A DNA stretch of 64,000 bases from Paraphaeosphaeria minitans (Eukaryota > Ascomycota > Dothideomycetes > Pleosporales > Didymosphaeriaceae). The translations under genes were made by a program, and so were the position numbers. The stretch's first letter is position 1. The number at the start of each line of letters is the position of its first letter. Shown piece after piece: positions 11,883-23,449 of the stretch. The stretch covers positions 1,054,001 to 1,118,000 of the forward strand of contig WJXW01000011.1 in assembly GCA_015832175.1 (NCBI GenBank). Reading direction: 5' to 3'. The notes under the pieces were generated by a model that saw only the letters and a program-made list of their open reading frames with translations, searched no databases and was not told the origin of the DNA.

Positions 11883-12837
11883 CTAGCAGCATCCACCGCC
11901 GGAGCCGCTCTGGACGCCCTGGCCCTGTCCAATGGGTACTGTGGGCTTGGTGTTGGCTGTGGTTGTGCCCATGCGCTCCTTGATCTGGCGGGCCATGGTC
12001 AAGAAGGCCTGCTCGACGTTGGTTGCGCTCTTTGCCGACGTTTCGAGGAACGGAATGCCGAGGCTGTCTGCGAATTCCTACACGGGCCTGTCAGCATGCA
12101 GTGTGGACGTGGGTGCGGTACCCGCCCTACCTTCGCCACGGTGTACTCAACCACCTTCTTGTCGGCCATATCGGACTTGTTGCCCACCAGCAGCTTGTTG
12201 ACGCCCTCGGTGGCATATCGGTCAATCTCCTGGAGCCACTGCTTCACGTTGTTGAACGAGTCCATATCGGTGACATCGTACACGACACAGATGCCGTGGG
12301 CACCTCGGTAGTACGACGAGGTGATTGTTCGGAAGCGCTCCTGGCCAGCTGTATCCCACTACACATCGTCAGCATCTCGCGCAAGCAAGGTGGGTATGGA
12401 TTCGTACAATTTGCAGCTTCACCGTCTTGCCATCGAGTTCGATGGTTCGGATTTTCTGAGGGCGGGTTAGCCGTGCCCCATGTTGAGGGTACCACGCTTC
12501 GGGGACATACGAAGTCAACACCGATGGTGGAGATGTAGCTCTCGGTGTATGTATCGTCAGCGAACCGGAGCAGCAAGCAAGACTTTCCGACACCGGAGTC
12601 ACCGATGAGGAGGAGCTTGAAAAGGTAGTCGTATCTGGGAGGCGGGCGTCAGCGCGGCTGCAGAGGGAGAAGCGGGGAGGGGGGGGCAACGGCGGCGTCA
12701 TGAGGCCGTAGATGGGGCTACTCTGGGAAACACAGTCAGTCACATGTTGCGAGCAGCCAGCGCGCGGGCTCAGGCGTGATTGTAGGCGCGGGCGGCGCTG
12801 AAAGCGAGGCAAAGGGTACGTACTACTCGGGGTTCAT
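11883..12837 (-). CDS. YPT1: Rab1-type small GTPase Ypt1
   Basis: Five exons read in phase: 12837-12827, 12634-12511, 12455-12408, 12358-12131 and 12077-11883, giving 201 residues. All Rab motifs are intact: P-loop GDSGVGKS (residues 15-22), switch I with TIGVDF, switch [15 protein letters not shown] and ETSAKS for guanine binding, and a C-terminal CC prenylation site after a Gly/Ser-rich tail. Exon 1 has only 11 coding bases (M-N-P and part of E); the donor must be GTAGTA, as the nearby GTACGT would create a stop. Ypt1 drives ER-to-Golgi transport and early autophagy and is geranylgeranylated on membranes. The encoded core is nearly identical to known fungal Ypt1 sequences, so identity is secure. 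Confidence 0.97.
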
Positions 12838-13538
12838 GGTGGTGTCGAGGGAGCGAAAACAGAGTCGTGTCGACGGGAGCGCGTGTGTGGAAGGGTGTGC
12901 GTGTGAAGAAGCGTGGGAGGCGGCGACGGTCGGGGTCAAGGTTGCTCGAGGTAGCAAGGCGGTGATGTTTGTAAGGTGCCCAGGTGCAGGAGGCTTGAGG
13001 CCAGTGCGCAATCAGCGCCAAGCCACGTCAAGGTCACTCTTCGCGGAGACGTCACGATGGCAACGCTCACCTGCCTGCTGCTTTACAGACGCCGATTCCC
13101 ATGGTGCCGTCTGTCTTTCTACCGCTTGACGACCGCTACCCGCCCCAGTCTTGGGTTGTTGCGAACGTGCCATACGGGACTCTGAAACGCTAGGCGACGG
13201 CAAGGTGGCGCATGGTAGATCACGTGAATCATTGACCGCCCGGTGTCCAGCTGCACCGTCCTACCCGTACGCCGATGGCATCTCTGCGCGATAGGTGAGG
13301 CTGGACTATTCCACCACGGAGTGTATTATTTCAAGCAACATCACGTGGGCGCCCTCTGCAGATACGTGCGTGCACATAGTGGAGATGAATGTATTAAGAT
13401 GTAAGCATGGTCAAGGGCTTTGGTAGTGAAGCCGAATAGGTCGCCTGTGAAGCTTCATTGGCGCCGGAATGCCCTCTGCATAATCCAAAAACCCGAACCC
13501 TATTGTTGTACAGCGGAGAAAGCGTAGCGCGTCTACAT
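12838..13538. other. YPT1 promoter region and GGC1 3' flank
   Basis: About 700 bp between two leftward genes. Pyrimidine-rich leader-like sequence is seen just upstream of the YPT1 start on the minus strand. No gene recognised. Confidence 0.5.
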
Positions 13539-14705
13539 TTACATCATCTTATTGAATGCGGGTATCAGGGTTTGGGCCAGCCAGAACGAGAAGACGAGCT
13601 TGGGGCCCGTCATTAAAAGCTTCGGGGTCAACCCCTTGAAGAAAGACGTGGGGCCCTCGTGCTTCATCATGTTGGAGATGATCCGGAAGCCGCTCTCCGG
13701 GTTCTCAAAGTTTCTGTTCTGTATCCTAGTCTTAATAACGTCCAGAGGAGCCGATACAACGAGCGACGCGCTGGCACCCGCGATCGAAGCGACAAAGTTT
13801 TGTCCCCAGCTAGCCGCGTTGTAATCGCTGAGCTTGTAGAAGTATTCTTTCGCAGCGGCCGAACCACCAAACAACTGTCCCACGGTTAGCGCAACTTCTC
13901 TTCCCCCAGCATTGTATCCAACGTACTGCGAACGATCCTGGGGCATTGCGAGCTGCCGTCCAGCCCCACCCGCGGTATAGGCCAAAACCTTCATCAGCAA
14001 TGATTCTGAACAAACCTCGTCCTCGGAAGGCGTCAGGGTTTGTTTGGCGTTTGATCTTGAGAACATCCAATGGCAGGAGAACAATTTCACCAATACCAAC
14101 GACACTGCCTGCGGTGGCATGCATTATTGCCTTGCCGTTGCCCTTGCCAAACGTGCGATCGAAGCTATCACCGTGGTTCTTTGCGAGGTAATCCCGAGCG
14201 AAGGGCTGGCCGCCATACTTGTAGACACGTTGGAGGATCTGCTACCGTTAGACAGAAACCCTGGGCCATTGCAAGAGCTCGTGTACCTTGTACGCAGCGG
14301 CATATCCCAGACCCGGGAACAACGAAAGAAAACGTCCGCCAACGGACGCCTGCGCGCTGTCCCTGAAGATGACTTGGTTCAGTTGAGACGCAGATGATAT
14401 CTTTATTTGACTTTGATTAGCAAGGCTCTATAGGCGCGTACGCTGGGAGCTATACCTTGCCTTGATTGCTCATCAATCGCTTTGCGGTGGTGTCGACAGG
14501 GTGGAAAATCATCAACTCGGCAATACCGGCCGTGCCTGCACATGTTAGAGCCATGAACACGGTATGGAAAGACGCAACTAGACGCACCTGCGCCGAGGAA
14601 GCGCGCTGCTGTCGACTCTTTCTTGAACTCCTTCGCTGACGACTTAGTACCCGCGGCGGCATTGGCGACCTTCGCCGCGGCCTCAGATGCGGACGGCACA
14701 GTCAT
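13539..14705 (-). CDS. GGC1: Mitochondrial GTP/GDP carrier (SLC25 family)
   Basis: Five exons: 14705-14588, 14535-14456, 14400-14287, 14238-13927 and 13874-13539; 319 residues, all phases consistent. Three carrier repeats carry the signature P-x-[DE]-x-x-[KR]: HPVDTTAKR, LPLDVLKIKR and APLDVIKTR. Segments such as LFPGLGYAAAYK, RVYKYGGQPFA, RGWGWTAARNAPGSFA and GLTPKLLMTGPKLVFSF match the yeast Ggc1/Yhm1 subgroup rather than other SLC25 members. The protein exchanges GTP for GDP across the inner mitochondrial membrane and affects iron homeostasis in yeast. The N-terminal extension of about 35 residues is Ala/Ser/Lys-rich. Intron 4 (52 bp) contains a GCTAAC branch-like site. The start at 14705 is the only ATG close to the first conserved block. 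Confidence 0.94.
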
Positions 14706-15061
14706 CTCGACGGTTTGTCTGGGCTGGTGTGGGCGGACTAAGAGAGCGAACGAATTGAAAAGAGCAACAGGCAAAAGCAGCGGATGGGTATCGTGCGCCG
14801 GTGACTGAGATGGAATTAGGACGATGCGACGAGGACAAAAAAGTTGCGACATGCACCAGGGGACGATAGCGGCCAAGGCGCTAGCACGTCCGATAATCGC
14901 TAATCTCTACCTACCTTGTCTCTCACCCGCGAACGTACTAGATATCACAATCACCATGGCTCAAGGGCGTGACTTGTGGATTCCACTCTTTGCTTCACTC
15001 CCTCTAGACTACCTATGGTATGTTCTGGTGCACTCATGACAGGCACTACTCCCGGTTGTAC
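14706..15061. other. Intergenic, GGC1 upstream region
   Basis: Contains a short plus-strand frame with an ATG at 14956 (27 codons, hydrophobic: LWIPLFASLPLDYLW) followed by a stop. It could be the start of a decayed gene but has no recognisable continuation. Confidence 0.4.
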
Positions 15062-15748
15062 CTAGTACTTTCTCCACTTGTGTTCTACCTTGAATCCCAG
15101 CGCCTCGCGAATCTTCTGACTGCTTAGCGGCGCTTCCCATTCGTCCATCCCCAATGTAATTGGCGTGCTGTAAGTCGATGTGGCGTTCCCCTTGAAGTAC
15201 CCGTTGTCAGGAACGAGCATGTTTCTCGCTGTGAGGATAGAGTGTTACGGTAGTTGAGTACATCAACTGATCGGTCTGCTTAGGAATCATGCTCACCATA
15301 GGCGGCAAAATGGATGACCGCATCAGGAGGACCAGGAACGTGTGCGTCCAGAGAAGTTGAAGTGGGTCGTCAATGCATTGTAACATTGTTTGCCTGCATA
15401 GACATTGACTTGGTTGACCTGTCCGTCGAGGACGTATTTTGGGGTCACTAACTGTTGGCCAGATCTGTCTTGAGAGTGAAAACGTTGGCCTCCTTATCTG
15501 GGAAGTTGATGAGGTCGACGTTCAGCACCTCGTAGCCACGTTTGATAAGCTCAGGTGTCTGTGTATTGGTTTTGTTGATTATTGATATTTATCTTGCTCT
15601 ACGGTGCCAGGCGCAATGTCCGAGTACGGAGAGTCTGTAACCTGACGTTCGTTCTCGCACTGTACGGTAGCTATGTTACGAACAAAAACCCACAGCGTGT
15701 CGGCCAGTTTTACCAGAGCCGCCAGTGCGGACAATGCGGTGGAGCCAT
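15062..15748 (-). pseudogene. Remains of an NAD-dependent epimerase/dehydratase-like gene
   Basis: Pieces of a Rossmann-fold short-chain dehydrogenase appear in order on the minus strand: an ATG at 15748, then after a one-base shift the nucleotide-binding loop TGGSGKTGR (about 15730-15700); then RGYEVLNVDLINFPDKEANV (about 15545-15490); then PPDAVIHFAAYG (about 15300-15335); then, after an intron-like gap, NMLVPDNGYFKGNATSTY (about 15150-15230); and finally GMDEWEAPLSSQKIREALGF with a stop at 15062. The central part that should hold the catalytic Tyr-x-x-x-Lys and most of the substrate domain is missing: NATSTYS runs straight into the C-terminal segment. With the early shift and the internal deletion the gene cannot be functional. 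Confidence 0.72.
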
Positions 15749-16165
15749 CTTGTAGGACAAGGATCGCGTCAGTTTCAGAGTTGATTTTAGGATCGGGTTG
15801 CTCATACCTATGATAGCGTGTGCTTGAATAAATCCAAGAGTCTATTCATCTGTCAACCACTAGCAGATAGTTACCATCAGTAACTGCCGTCTTCCAACCA
15901 CAGTTTCAAACACCGGGTGTGTTCGTTGCACTCTGTGGCTGGCAAAAGTTTGGCCTGCTCTGGGAGTGCTAGGTAGACTAGGTACCTAACGTCATCGTGT
16001 TCCGTGTTCCGCGCGTCGGTTCTGCGCTAGGTAGTCTACTAGGTAGGTATGTAGATATCGATCACCAATTACACCCAGCACCAGCACCAGCAGCCATCAC
16101 CAGGGCCTCTCGACGTTCCGACACCCTATAATCTATCGCTCCCCTATGGTCGCCTTTTCCTTTCG
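15749..16165. other. Intergenic with CTAGGTAG/ACCTAGGT-type repeats
   Basis: Between divergent features. Around 15970-16050 are short repeats of CTAGGTA and its complement (e.g. AGACTAGGTACCTAAC, CTACTAGGTAGGTATG), a pattern common in ascomycete intergenic DNA. No gene recognised. Confidence 0.5.
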
Positions 16166-17093
16166 ATGACCACCGGTCGAATGCGACGGCTCTTCTCCTC
16201 ATCCACGCGCGCAAACCTCCACATCCCCGCCGGAGCATTCCCCTCGCTGACCGCACCGCGGCTGCTCGGCCTCAGGCAGTACCAACGAACCATCACCGAC
16301 GTCCGCGCGCGCCAGGCTTCGGTGTCGCGAACATGGTTCACGGCGTCGGCGACCTCCCTGCATCCGGCGGAGAGCGGCGGTGACGGCCCGCCGAACGAGC
16401 GCAACCTCAAACTCGGAAACAGTACGGATCCTGCATCACAGATGCTGCTAGGGAGTCGGGCAGCTGCTAATTTGCATAGCGATACGCACACTTCACGAAC
16501 GGCTTCCTACGCTCTTGGTCTCGCCGCTTCCACAAGATATCCTTGCGCCTACTATTAGCCTCCACCTGTTCCCGTCGTCACATCCACACCTCCCTACAGT
16601 GAGCGGCAAGATTGCATATACTGCCGCACTATGGACTGCGCCCATGGCCTGGGGTCGCGTACCCGTGGTCGGCAATGTCAAGCTCAAGATAGTGTCCGAG
16701 CGCATGATCAAGAGCGGCTGCGCTACGACGTCGACAGCGGCACAGAACGAAAGACTTATCGTGAAGTGGGAAACGTGCAAGTCGGAGAAAGAGCATGGCC
16801 CAGTGAGCGAAGCGGTCGAGAAAATCACCAGCGTCATCAATCGCGCGCACAAGAAGGATGACAAGTTCTCTGGCCTTTTCCTGTTCGAATTTGACGAGCA
16901 GGGCAGAGTCGCGAAGCACATCATCGAGCATGCCGAGGAGAATGGACAGTGGGACAGGACGGCGAAGGTCATATCCGTCACCGACTGGCTGCTCGGACGT
17001 GCGTGGGGACGACGCGAGGAAGCCGTGCCAAGCTTGGCGTACGTGAAGAGCACGAAGCCGAAGCAGGCGCACCGACACGATGGCTACCGGTGA
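16166..17093 (+). CDS. Conserved mitochondrial-type protein of unknown function (possibly DUF2358/C6orf136-like)
   Basis: Two exons (16166-16421, 16480-17093) around a 58-bp intron (GTACGG...GCATAG, with CTAAT before the acceptor) give 289 residues; the join reads GNTIRTLHERLPTLL. The N-terminus (MRRLFSSSTRAN) is rich in Arg and Ser without acidic residues, as in a mitochondrial presequence. The C-terminal half is a compact domain: ISLHLFPSSHPHLPTVSG, WGRVPVVGNVKLKIVSERM, then FSGLFLFEFDEQGRVAKHII and TDWLLGRAWGRR. I recognise it as a widely conserved fungal family, often mislabelled in databases; relation to the human C6orf136/DUF2358 family is my tentative recollection. No catalytic residues could be assigned. 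The end at 17093 is a TGA. Confidence 0.72.
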
Positions 17094-18065
17094 TGAGCCC
17101 TCAGACACCCTCTACTGGTGGACCCACTTGTATGCCGGAGCGCTACACCATGCATCTCGGTGGCTAACAGTACAGACCGGACGTTTTGGGGCAGTGAGAT
17201 GTCGGGATAGACACCATCATGCGATAGTTTGATGACCGCATCACACAGCGAGTTCCTACAGGACGAGGTGTGCCCCAGACGTCCAGTTCCCGTGTCAGCC
17301 GCCGTGGATTGCTTCTCCTCTCACGACATGACTGCCCACGGCCGCTGTGCTCTTTCCTTTTACTTCGGAGATGGGTACTCTCGACTCTTTTCTGCCAGGC
17401 GCATGGGCTTTCTGGCGTTACCGTCAAGCTCCTGAGCATGCGTTGTCGGGAGCTCGTACGGGGCCAGGTGTGCAAAACGTGTGATTTGTTGCGGCGGCCC
17501 CTGTAAGATAGCAATAGCAATGCAAGTCAGTGAAAGTCGGGATTCCCGGCGCAGTGTGGATGCAGCCGGGGCTCAAAGTGGCCGTGTGCATGCTGCGGCG
17601 ACGTGTGAGTGGAGATAGAGGGTGTGCATGCTGCGGGCGACGTGTGAGTGGAGGTAGAGGCAGACGTGGAGGGCTGGGGCGTTGGCAGGTGGTGGTGGTG
17701 GTGGTGCAGCAGCGCATGCTGGTGAAAATGAATGATAGGCCACCGCAGGGCACGGTTGGACATGGAATAATGGCTCGTGCTCGTACACTTGGGCTTCAGA
17801 GCTTCATGCATCCGACATGCCCACGCCATCCATATCCTCATCCTCATCTTCATCCAAAACGAGCCTCTGCGAGCGTGTGTGCGAGGCCCTCGGTCGCAGC
17901 CGTAGTCAGTCGTTGCCCCTACGCCCCCTCCCCCCGTGCTAGCCGCCACCGCCCCCAAGTTCACGCAGGCTGCCGGGTTCCCCACCGCGCCATCGCACGG
18001 CAGCGCCAAAGCTCCAGCCTCATCCCTCGTTGCATGCTCGCCATCGCCAGCGCTCCACACTCACC
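17094..18065. other. Intergenic and EDE1 leader region
   Basis: Roughly 970 bp with long but composition-driven frames and no domain. It contains two similar ~38-bp blocks (GCATGCTGC.GCGACGTGTGAGTGGAG type at 17588-17655), a GGT run at 17690-17706 and a CATCCT-like run near 17830-17850. The right part should be the EDE1 promoter and 5' leader. Confidence 0.5.
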
Positions 18066-21000
18066 ATGGCCGACCTCGCGGCCAACGGCGCCCTCGGTAC
18101 GTCGATTGCTTGCCGCCCTGCCCTGCCTTGCCCTGCCCTGCCCTGCCTTGCCCTGCCCTGCCCTGCCTTACCCTGCCCTGCCCTGCCGCGCTCCAGCTAA
18201 CGGCGCATCCAGAGACCTCTCTCAACCTGACCCCCGACGAGAAGCGCGCCTTCCAGTACCTGTTCCAGCAGGCCGACACCGAGAAGCTCGGCGTCATCAC
18301 CGGCGAGGTCGCCGTCAAGTTCTTCGAGCGCACCAAGCTGCAGCCCGCCGTGCTGGGCGAGATATGGCAGATTGCAGACACGGAAAACCGCGGTTTGCTG
18401 ACGTCGGCCGGCTTCTGCCAGGTCTTGCGCCTCATCGGCCACTACCAGGCTGGCCGTGACCCTTCGCCAGAGCTTGCCTTCCAGCGTAAGACACCCTGCC
18501 AGCCCGATATGCCCAATGCCTGCGACGCCGCACGCTGACCATGCCGACCCCCCATAGCCGCCCCGACGCTGCCCAAGTTCGAGGGCCTGTCCATCCCGTC
18601 CGCGCCTGCTCCTGCACCACCCGTGCCCGGGCCCTTCGCACAGCCGCCCGCCAGCAACATCACACCCCAGGTCAGCGGAGGAGGCCCCATCCGCGTGCCT
18701 CCGCTGTCCTCTGCCAAAGCAGCCGAGTATGCCGGCCTCTTCGAGAAGTCGGGGGCTTCCACTGGCCTTTTGTCCGGTAACGTGCCATGTGCCGCACAAC
18801 TCACCTCGAGCTGACCAGGCGATGCAGGCGAGAATGCAAAACAGATCTTCGAGAAGGCCAGGCTGCCAAATGAGACGCTGGGGCGCATATGGAACTTGGC
18901 CGACACCGAACAGCGTGGCGCTCTGGGCGTGACAGAGTTCATCATTGCGATGCACCTCCTTGCCTCATTCCGCACCGGTGCCATGAAGCAGGTGCCCACC
19001 ACCTTGCCCGCTGGACTGTACGAGGCCGCAGCACGGCGAGGACCCGTGTCGCCAATTGGCCGCCAGGATTCTATCCCGCCCATCCCGCGCCAATTCAGCG
19101 GGCAGGGACCGCAACGTACCCACAGTCCCCTGCGCAATCAATACAGCACCCCGCCACAGTCTGTCCAAGCGACGGGGAGCGACTGGGCCATCAGCGCGCA
19201 AGAGAAGACTTCGTACGATAATCTGTTCAACAAGGTCGACACGACAGGCCGCGGTTTCATAACAGGGGAGCAAGCGGTGCACTTCTTCAGTGACTCTGGT
19301 CTTCCTGAAGACGTGCTGGCTGGTATCTGGGATCTTGCAGACATAAACTCTGAGGGTCAGCTTTCGAGAGACGAGTTCGCGGTTGCCATGTACCTCATCA
19401 GACAACAACGGATGAAGGACCGTGCTCCGCTACCTACCACACTACCACCGCACCTGATTCCTCCGAGCATGCGAAATCAGATCAGACAAGCACCGCTCTC
19501 AGGGCCCGAACCACCGCCTGTACCTCCGCTAACCAAGTCTGCCGCTGATGATCTCTTTGGGCTCGATGCCTTTTCTGCTCCCGCACCACCTGCAGCGCTG
19601 CAACTGCAGCAGACCACCGGCGGATCCGCGCCCTTCGCCAAACCTTTTGACAACGACCCGTTTGCGAGCAAGACCGCCTCGCCCACATCGCCACAGCCTT
19701 TCCAACCCACACCGCGCAACCCTGCTTCAACATTCAAACCTTTTCTGCCCACTTCGTCGTTTGGCCAGGCGCTTACTACCCAATCCACCGGGGCTTCTGC
19801 AGGATCCGGTCCCCCGCGAGGCCCACCCTCAGCAATGGACGATCTCCTAGGCGAGAGCGACCCCGAGATCAACAAGAAGCTCACCCAGGACTCCACAGAA
19901 CTGGCCAACATGTCAAACCAGATGACCACCTTACGCAATCAAATGCAAGAGGTGCAGAACAAGAAGGGCGCAACTGAAAGCGACCTCAATAGCGTGAGCA
20001 GCCAGAAGCGCGAACTCGAGCTTAGACTCTCACAATTCAAGGCCGCATATGAGAAGGAGGTTAAAGACGTGAAGTCATTGGAGGACAGACTGGCTTCTTC
20101 GAAGACTGAGACACGGAAGCTCCAGCAAGACCTGGCTATACTAGAAGGCTCCCTCAAAGACCTCCAGAACCAGCACCAGCAGGTGAGGACGGCTCTTGAG
20201 ACTGACCAGCGTGACAACAACAATCTGAAGGAGCGCATCAGACAAGCCAATGCTGAGGTTAGCAGCCTGCGGCCTCAGCTTGACAAGTTAAGGAATTATG
20301 CTAGGCAGCAAAAGGGAATGGTAGCCATCAACAAGAAGCAGCTTGCTACAAACGAAGGCGAGCGCGACAAGGTCAAGAATGAGATGAACGATCTGAACAA
20401 GGCCGCTGAGGATTACCGCTTTCCTCCTGCTGGGCCGAACTCCAATGTGGCCAGTCCTGCAACTTCCACTGCGAGCCACAACACCAATCCGTTCTTCCGC
20501 AAGTCGCCTCAGCCTACCGAAAACACCATGTCACCCTCTGGCTTCGCTCAAACTGGTCCTCACAAAGACTTTGACAGTGTCTTTGGCTCGTTTGCTTCGC
20601 CTCAAACCTCAGCGCCTCCTACGTCTTTCCGAGCCGACGGCCAAGGTCAAGTGCCGTCGTTCTCGGCTCCTTCTGGTCAATCTGTTCGCTCATCAGAGGG
20701 ACCAGACGTGCCAACTCCGTCCACCTCCCCACCATTGTCGTCTTACCAGGAATCTCCTCGTGCCGGAGAGCCCCCCGCACCCCCTGAATCGCGTCAATTT
20801 GGATCTGCATTCCTTCCGCTGCGAAACGAGATTCCCCGCTCCGACTCTTTTAGCTCGTCGGTCAAGGTTTCAGCCCCTGCGAGCCGGTACGGAGGACCCG
20901 GTGGAACGGGCAACGAGACACCTACCATCTCAGCGGCTTCGCCTGTCGCAACACCAGTGCAAGACAAGCCTCCGGCGGTCGAGCGCTCGCTTTCCTCCGA

Positions 21001-22701
21001 AAGTCAGAAGACCGAAACCGACAACTTCAACCCATCACTTTTTGACCGTATCTCCACAGCTTCACCAGTGGCAAGCATTACCAGCGATACTATGTCCACC
21101 ACCAGGGGCGAGGATAGAAAGGATGCCTTCTCCGGGTTTGGCGGACCTCTGCCCAACAAAGACGTTCCCGGATCTTTCCCAAGAGACACAAGCTCTCCAC
21201 TTCAGCAAATGCCTACTGGTGGCAGCACTTTCAGCGAGCAGAGCAAGGCCAACGGCCGCAATGACCCGTTTTCGCCCGCCGCTAGTGAGCAGCCACGTCC
21301 TGGACAGAAGGTCGATTTTGACGCTGCATTTGCTGGTTTTGGTTCGAGCCGCCAGAACACGGAGCCTAGCGGAACGAATGGAGAGTCTAACGGAGCTGCG
21401 AGCAAGTTCAACAAGGAGTTTCCCCCGATTGAGGATTTGAGCCGAGACGATGATACTGACAGCGCAAGCGAACGAGGTTTTGCTGACAACTTTACTTCGG
21501 CCTCTCCTCAGCAGCACCGTTCAAGTGTGGGACAAAGTCAGGCCCCGCCGCCCAACACTTCTTCAGCTGGCGGAGACACGTCTCATGACGATCTGTATGC
21601 GCCTCCGCCTCCAACTACCCGTCTTGATTCGAATGTAGGCGGGCTTCCTTCTCCCACCGCGCAGAAGTCGCCACCTAGTTATGAATCCAGTGTTCCACAT
21701 CGAAGCGGATCGAACCAGTTCCCGCCAGAGTTCGGAGGTCTGCTTCCTTCCAGGACTGACCCCACATTGTCACCTTCCCAATCTCCAGATAGGTCCTTCG
21801 CTTCACCTGCTGGAGGCCATGGTGCCGCTCTCTTTGGTGGGTCTTCTGCTGCAAAGCCATCGACAACTTCGCCACCTCCTGCGGACACCCCATCGTCAAC
21901 GGTACCTTCAGATGCTTATCACTCGGCTGTTTCCCAACCACCCAGCGATACCACAGCCCAGGCCCAGCCCAAATCCGCTTTCAACGATGACTTTGATGCT
22001 GGGTTTGATGACCTTACCGATGCCAAGGAGGCGGACGACAAGACGGACGACGACCTGTTCGCGTCACAACATCGCGAAGGCTTCGATGAATTCAACCCCG
22101 TCTTCGACTCACCAGCGGCATCCAAGGCCAACACTATGCAATCGCAGCAGACACCCACGGGTAAAACTCACAGTGGCGAAGACAGTTTCAGTGACTTCGA
22201 GCACATTTCTAGGAGCTTCGGGCCACCCGCAGCGCCTCAGCCAGCAGCTTCTTCTCAAGATTGGGATGCAATCTTCTCCAACATGGAGTCATCCCAGGAC
22301 AAGGGTTCGCAGCACGCGCCGAGCGATTTCAGCAAGTCGGTGTTCGACTCCCTTGATCGAGACGAAGGCTCTGGATCGCTGAAGTCGCCCGCCATGCCTC
22401 AGCTGGGACGCGCCATCAGCACTGGCACGGAACATGACGACCCCATCTTGAAGAAGTTGACGGGGATGGGATACTCTAGGGATGCTGCTTTGGACGCCTT
22501 AGAGAAGTTTGACTACGACATCAACAAGGTATGTATTGATCTACCCTGACTACAGCACTGGCCCGAGAATCAAGTAGACTGCATTACCCTCGACAAGTAA
22601 TTCAAGGTTGATGGTTCAAGCTATATTCTCCCAGTCGTAGTGTTGGTACTGTACTAGACTAATGCTCGTAGGCCGCTGATCACTTGGCATCCTCGCATTA
22701 G
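18066..22701 (+). CDS. EDE1: EH-domain endocytic scaffold, Ede1 homologue
   Basis: Five exons: 18066-18096, 18213-18485, 18558-18776, 18828-22528 and 22672-22701; 1417 residues. Three EH domains are readable: about residues 12-100 (LGEIWQIADTEN), 155-245 (LGRIWNLADTEQRG) and 290-380 (LAGIWDLADINSEGQLS), each with the calcium-loop/helix pattern. A coiled coil follows at about 520-700, then a long Ser/Pro/Asn-rich disordered region, and a C-terminal UBA domain (GMGYSRDAALDALEKFDYD). The last exon adds only AADHLASSH; it is needed to finish the UBA helix and is reached by a 143-bp intron with a GTAG acceptor. Ede1 is an early-arriving scaffold at clathrin-coated endocytic sites and binds ubiquitin through the UBA. 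NPF-like motifs occur in the disordered part. Confidence 0.93.
18108..18190 (+). repeat. (CCCTG)n repeat in EDE1 intron 1
   Basis: The first EDE1 intron is largely a pentanucleotide CCCTG repeat, with a higher-order 15-base pattern in which every third unit reads CCTTG or CCTTA. It ends just before the branch-like GCTAAC and the CCAG acceptor. Confidence 0.9.
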
Positions 22702-23449
22702 CGGTGCTTTGTCTACACAATGCGCACCTGGGCAGTGTCCAGCACGGGAGGAACATTGGATTGATTGTGCTGTACGAATAATTGTTCACTGCATGGGTTG
22801 CGTCTACCACACTCTGTTGGTCTTGACTTGCTCTTAGCGCCTGGTTTGGATTCTCTGGATGAGCATAGCGCACGCGCATATACTAGCAACACGCCGCGGT
22901 GTCTACGCGCCATTTCATCCGGTGCTTGCTTGTCGCTTGGCATTCTTTTGGACATGGTTGCGGGACGTTTGGGGACTGAGAGACCACTGATGACTTTCGC
23001 TCTGCACATACTTTGTAATAATCTATGGTAATTCTCTCTGCGCGCGGCTGGTCGATCAAGCATTTAGCCATCCACTGTCGTGAGTTTGAGGATTTCGGTG
23101 GTTGCGGACAGGTAGCGAAGCCACGGGTGGCGCAGCAGTGTCGCCACAATGACGCATGCACATGACAATGATCAATGAAAGCATGCTATTGCATCTGCGC
23201 TAATAAGATTCCCCACTGTGGATGTACGTCAGTGCATGAACGGTATTATAGAAGCTTGCTGCGTCTTGCCTCCACTTTCCAAGAATATATATACACCTTC
23301 TCCTTTGCAGTTCCGACTTTAAACGGGTCGAAGCACGAAAGCATACCCGTAGCGCGAAGACAGACCGAAGCACGGAAACACACTCGAAGCACGGAAACAC
23401 ACTCGAAGCACGGAGACAGAAGCACGAAAACATACTCGTAGCAGCGACC
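22702..23449. other. Intergenic, no supported gene
   Basis: EDE1 3' flank and the upstream region of the WW gene. A TATATATA-like stretch is seen at about 23285. The right end holds the leader repeat listed separately. Confidence 0.5.
23330..23446 (+). repeat. ~19-bp tandem repeat in the WW gene leader
   Basis: Repeats built on CGAAGCACGGAAACACACT lie immediately upstream of the ATG at 23450: two perfect central units flanked by variants (CGAAGCACGAAAGCATAC, AAGCACGAAAACATACTCG). They would be in the 5' untranslated region if transcription starts near the TATATATA at 23285. Confidence 0.8.

Noticed and set aside
14956..15039. Small plus-strand hydrophobic frame next to the epimerase pseudogene
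   Set aside because: Only 27 codons, no continuation after a plausible splice donor and no family match; not reported as a gene.
17530..18459. 309-codon plus-strand frame upstream of and overlapping EDE1 exons 1-2
   Set aside because: It is in a frame different from the EH-domain coding frame, reads through the CCCTG intron repeat and shows low-complexity composition without any domain.
20445..21440. 331-codon plus-strand frame inside EDE1
   Set aside because: A shadow frame over the Ser/Pro-rich EDE1 exon 4; rich in Leu, Pro, Arg and Ser without domain or independent start context.
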